Source of the DNA: an uncultured Gemmatimonadota bacterium
GTDB taxonomy: Bacteria; Gemmatimonadota; Gemmatimonadetes; Gemmatimonadales; Gemmatimonadaceae
NCBI GenBank assembly: GCA_903906325.1
Contig: CAIVJV010000302.1
Location: forward strand, 1-6,965
Length of the DNA stretch: 6,965 nt
Reading direction: 5' to 3'
Part shown: positions 4,506 through 6,965 of the stretch, piece after piece
Position numbering within the stretch: the first letter of the stretch is position 1
Layout of the letters: each line of letters begins with the position of its first letter
The notes under the pieces: generated by a model
The model's database searches: none
Told to the model about the DNA's origin: nothing
What the model saw: only the letters and a program-made list of their open reading frames with translations
Made by a program: the position numbers and the translations under genes

Positions 4506-6224
4506 TTACAAGTTCGGATGTCGCAGGTGGTGCGTCGTGCTCCGTTGATACGCATGCGCCACCCGCAGCATCGCCTCCTCCCCGAAGAGTCGGCCAAGGA
4601 AGGTCAGTGAGACCGGTGTGCCGTCCTCGCGGAACCCATGCGGGAGGATCACCGCCGGGTGGCCCGTGAGATTCGTCGCCGTGAGCTGCGCGCCCGCATT
4701 CGTCGGGGTCACGATCACATCCACCGACTGCATCAATCGATCCCACGCCTCGATCGCGAGGGTGCGGACCCGGTTGGCGTTGAGGTAGTCCACCGCGGGG
4801 ATCAGACGCGCGGTGCGGAAGGTGTTGGGCCAGGCGCCCGCGCCTTGCTGCGCCATCTCCCGGACGCGCCCGGACCGCGTCAGCTCGTCGAACGCCGCCC
4901 CCGCCTCGGCGGTGAGGATGATCCGCATCGCATCGTAGTCGAAGTCAGGGAGCTCCACGGGGATCAGGTCGAGGCCGAGCGCGCGGAGCGCGGCGAGCGC
5001 CGCATCATCGAAGGGCTTCGTGGGTCGTCGCTCCAGGGGCAGCTCGAAGGCGCTCTTCACGTAGCCGACCGTGAGCCCTCGCAGTGAGGCGTTCCCGTCC
5101 CAATTGAACGGGGCGGCGTGCACCGTCTGGTCGTGCTGGTCGGGGCCGTGGATCGCGGCGAACACGAGGGCACAATCCTCCACCGTGCGGCACATCGGGC
5201 CGAGTTTGTCCATCGACCAGCTGAGCGCCATCGCCCCGGTCCGGGGCACGCGCCCGAAGGTCGGACGGAGACCCGTCACCCCGTTCCGCGTGCTCGGCGA
5301 GGAGATGGAGCCCAGCGTCTCCGAACCGATCGAGAAGCCGACGCACCCCGCCGCGGTGGCCGAGCCCGGGCCGGCAGAGGAGCCACTCGCCCCCTGGTCC
5401 AGCTTCCAGGGGTTCCGCGTCATCCCGCCATACCACCGATCCCCCATGGCGAGTTCGCCCAAGGTGAGCTTGGCGATGAGCACCGCACCGGCGCGGTCGA
5501 GTCGCTCGACCACCGTGGCATCGGCCTCGAACCGCTGGGTCTGGTAGGGTGCGGAGCCCCAGGTGGTGGGGTATCCCGACACGGCGAGGAGATCCTTCGC
5601 TCCCCACGGGATCCCATGGAGGGGGCCCCGATACCGCCCCGCGGCGATCTCGGCATCGGCGGCGCGCGCCTGCCGCAGGGCTCGCTCCCGTGTGAGTGAG
5701 GTGACGCACAGGAGCTGCGGGTCGAGGCGCTCGAGCCGCGTGAGATACATCTCGGTGAGGGCGACGCTGGTGATGGCGCGGGTGCGGAGGAGCGCCGCGA
5801 GCTCGGTCACCGACGCGTACGCGAGGGCTTCGAGGGACTCGGGTCTGGCCGGAGGCGTGATCCGCGTGGGGACGATCGGGCGCTGCGGGCCCCGTGGCAC
5901 GGCGTCTTGGCGCGGGAGCGGGGTGAAGATCATCGCCGGCGCGACCGCGTTCGCGACCGTGACGCGATGGAGGCGTTGCACCTGCGCCGTCTGTCGCTTG
6001 AGGCCGTCGAGCATCAGCGCGCGCTCATCGGCGGTGAACTCGACGCCCGCCACCTCGGCGGCAGCGATGATGGTGGTGTCCGTGATCTCCTCGCCGGCGG
6101 CGACCTTGGCATAGAGCACGCCGGGGAAGAGCCCGCTCGTGAGGCCCACGGTGCCGAGTGTGGCGAGGAAGTCGCGGCGGGAGTGGTGGTCGGAGTCGTG
6201 TGCGATGGGGGATGGCGCGGTCAT
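4506..6224 (-). CDS. Tat-exported amidase-signature family hydrolase
   Basis: Protein of 572 residues. The N-terminus has a twin-arginine signal, SRRDFL (15-20), followed by a hydrophobic stretch to about residue 40, so export in folded form by Tat is expected. A linker with Pro-rich segments (about 100-128) leads into the amidase-signature domain (about 130-570). Catalytic residues can be placed as Lys210 (HGIPWGAKDLL), cis-Ser282 (GASGSSAG) and nucleophile Ser306 (SETLGSIS), with spacing as in fatty-acid amide hydrolase and GatA. The common TGGS motif reads TLGS. The substrate is unknown. GatA is ruled out because of the export signal and N-terminal extension. ATG 6224 has no clear ribosome-binding site, and no ATG, GTG or TTG lies upstream in frame before a stop at 6360. 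It is convergent with the tRNA operon and divergent from rRNA. Confidence 0.9.
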   Translation of the reverse strand: MTAPSPIAHDSDHHSRRDFLATLGTVGLTSGLFPGVLYAKVAAGEEITDTTIIAAAEVAGVEFTADERALMLDGLKRQTAQVQRLHRVTVANAVAPAMIFTPLPRQDAVPRGPQRPIVPTRITPPARPESLEALAYASVTELAALLRTRAITSVALTEMYLTRLERLDPQLLCVTSLTRERALRQARAADAEIAAGRYRGPLHGIPWGAKDLLAVSGYPTTWGSAPYQTQRFEADATVVERLDRAGAVLIAKLTLGELAMGDRWYGGMTRNPWKLDQGASGSSAGPGSATAAGCVGFSIGSETLGSISSPSTRNGVTGLRPTFGRVPRTGAMALSWSMDKLGPMCRTVEDCALVFAAIHGPDQHDQTVHAAPFNWDGNASLRGLTVGYVKSAFELPLERRPTKPFDDAALAALRALGLDLIPVELPDFDYDAMRIILTAEAGAAFDELTRSGRVREMAQQGAGAWPNTFRTARLIPAVDYLNANRVRTLAIEAWDRLMQSVDVIVTPTNAGAQLTATNLTGHPAVILPHGFREDGTPVSLTFLGRLFGEEAMLRVAHAYQRSTTHHLRHPNL

Positions 6225-6304
6225 GATCGGTGGGGCGGAGGGCGGGGGTGCGATCGGCGGGGCGATCGGGGGCCACCCCTCGAATGTGGGGGTGATCGGA
6301 GGGG
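6225..6304. repeat. G-rich region with four GATCGGnGG-type repeats
   Basis: GATCGG followed by G-rich sequence occurs at 6225, 6252, 6264 and 6294. The spacings are 27, 12 and 30 bp, all multiples of three. Runs of four or five G on the + strand (6232, 6244, 6259, 6268, 6288, 6301) could support quadruplex structures. In frame with the amidase, the - strand would read a Pro-rich PPI repeat, but no start codon is available. Confidence 0.55.
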
Positions 6305-6337
6305 TTGGCGAGCGTGTCGTCTGGGAGGCCTGAGGGG

Positions 6338-6366
6338 TTGCACGTCGGTGGTGAAAGCGTTACACT
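6338..6366 (+). promoter_or_regulatory. rRNA operon promoter P1
   Basis: TTGCAC (6338-6343), a 17-bp spacer and TACACT (6361-6366) give a good sigma70-type promoter pointing to 16S. Initiation is expected near 6373, about 310 nt before the 16S start. Confidence 0.55.
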
Positions 6367-6443
6367 TTGTTCCCTTCCGGTCGATTCATGTCCGGCGGGG
6401 TGTCTCCGAGACGGCAGGTGTCAGAAATGTTGTTCCTGGCCCC

Positions 6444-6472
6444 TTGACGGACGGGCGACACGATGGTATTCT
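6444..6472 (+). promoter_or_regulatory. rRNA operon promoter P2
   Basis: TTGACG (6444-6449), a 17-bp spacer and TATTCT (6467-6472) give a near-consensus promoter. Initiation is expected near 6479, giving a leader of about 200 nt. The -10 hexamer, spacer length and the downstream GGGCTGGCG closely match the tRNA operon promoter at 4052-4080. Confidence 0.75.
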
Positions 6473-6480
6473 GATGGGCT

Positions 6481-6521
6481 GGCGCGGAAACGCTGCCGAG
6501 CGAACCGAGTTGATTGACAAT
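6481..6521 (+). promoter_or_regulatory. Possible rRNA leader boxB/boxA antitermination signals
   Basis: GGCGCG, a GAAA tetraloop and CGC(T)GCC (6481-6497) form a compact hairpin like boxB right after the P2 start. GTTGATTGACAAT (6509-6521) matches the E. coli rrn boxA GCTCTTTAACAAT at 9 of 13 positions. The order and location fit an Nus-factor antitermination site, but the boxA match is imperfect. Confidence 0.35.
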
Positions 6522-6554
6522 CGAGTCAGAGAGAGATCGCAAAGTGTGCGAGGC

Positions 6555-6598
6555 GAACTCGTGGATCTCGTGTCCCGTTCGGGGCCGAGGGAGAGTTC
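6555..6598 (+). other. Leader stem-loop in pre-rRNA
   Basis: GAACTC (6555-6560) pairs with GAGTTC (6593-6598). Inside it CTCG (6567-6570) pairs with CGAG (6586-6589), and GTCCC (6572-6576) pairs with GGGGC (6581-6585) around GTTC. The nested stems suggest a structured 16S leader element. Confidence 0.45.
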
Positions 6599-6618
6599 AG
6601 ACCGAACAATTTTTGTGA

Positions 6619-6665
6619 TTCCGAATAGCGCTGTCATGCGATGACAGCGTGACAGCGATTCGGAA
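6619..6665 (+). other. Mutually exclusive hairpins just upstream of 16S
   Basis: Form A: CGCTGTCAT (6629-6637) pairs with ATGACAGCG (6641-6649) with a 3-nt loop. Form B: TTCCGAAT and CGCTGTCA (6619-6626, 6629-6636) pair with TGACAGCG and ATTCGGAA (6650-6657, 6658-6665), 16 bp with a 2-nt bulge. The switch arises because TGACAGCG is directly repeated (6642-6649 and 6650-6657). No T-run follows, so neither form looks like a terminator. A role in pre-16S folding or processing is inferred. Confidence 0.6.
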
Positions 6666-6681
6666 GAGCCATTTGAAATTC

Positions 6682-6965
<284 letters not shown>

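Noticed and set aside
5005..5709. Open frames inside the amidase gene on both strands
   Set aside because: They are shadows of the amidase frame, which carries the catalytic motifs.
6514..6542. TTGACA at 6514-6519 as a third rRNA promoter
   Set aside because: The -35 match is perfect, but there is no acceptable -10 at 16-18 bp. The site fits better as part of the boxA-like element.

Overview
The window looks like chromosomal DNA of a GC-rich diderm bacterium, most likely of the phylum Gemmatimonadota. Three things point there: a 16S rRNA 5' end with a very short helix-6/V1 region, a set of lipopolysaccharide (LPS) genes that implies an outer membrane, and strongly GC-biased codon use. The phylum call is from memory of sequence patterns and was not tested by a search.

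Layout. Positions 2-340 (+) hold the C-terminal end of a hypothetical protein resembling the DUF5683 tail. It converges on an LpxH-like metallophosphoesterase (362-1138, -). A short divergent promoter region with an 11-C homopolymer follows. Next comes a compact + strand operon at 1242-4023: YbgC-type thioesterase, LptE-like lipoprotein, RfaE2 heptose-phosphate nucleotidyltransferase, RNase PH and RdgB/HAM1 nucleotide pyrophosphatase. All four of its gene junctions overlap, by 1, 7, 20 and 4 nt. A tRNA operon at 4091-4385 encodes Pro(TGG), Arg(TCT) and Lys(CTT). It has a near-consensus promoter and a strong rho-independent terminator, and a 72-nt palindrome follows. On the - strand, 4506-6224 encodes a Tat-exported amidase-signature hydrolase. 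The 457 bp from 6225 to 6681 carry no convincing gene. They hold a G-rich repeat next to the amidase start, two tandem sigma70-type promoters, and a structured rRNA leader. The 16S rRNA gene starts near 6682 and runs off the window.

How the genes fit together. LpxH (lipid A), RfaE2 (ADP-heptose for inner core) and LptE (LPS delivery to the outer leaflet) serve LPS construction. RNase PH (tRNA 3' trimming) and RdgB (removal of non-canonical NTPs) are housekeeping genes at the end of the operon, and the tRNA cluster lies just downstream. None of the three tRNAs encodes CCA.

I see no convincing undescribed system. The signals most worth a second look are nearly matching promoter cores on the tRNA and rRNA operons, the palindrome after the tRNA terminator, mutually exclusive hairpins just upstream of 16S, and overlapping divergent -10 elements with a possibly leaderless ybgC.
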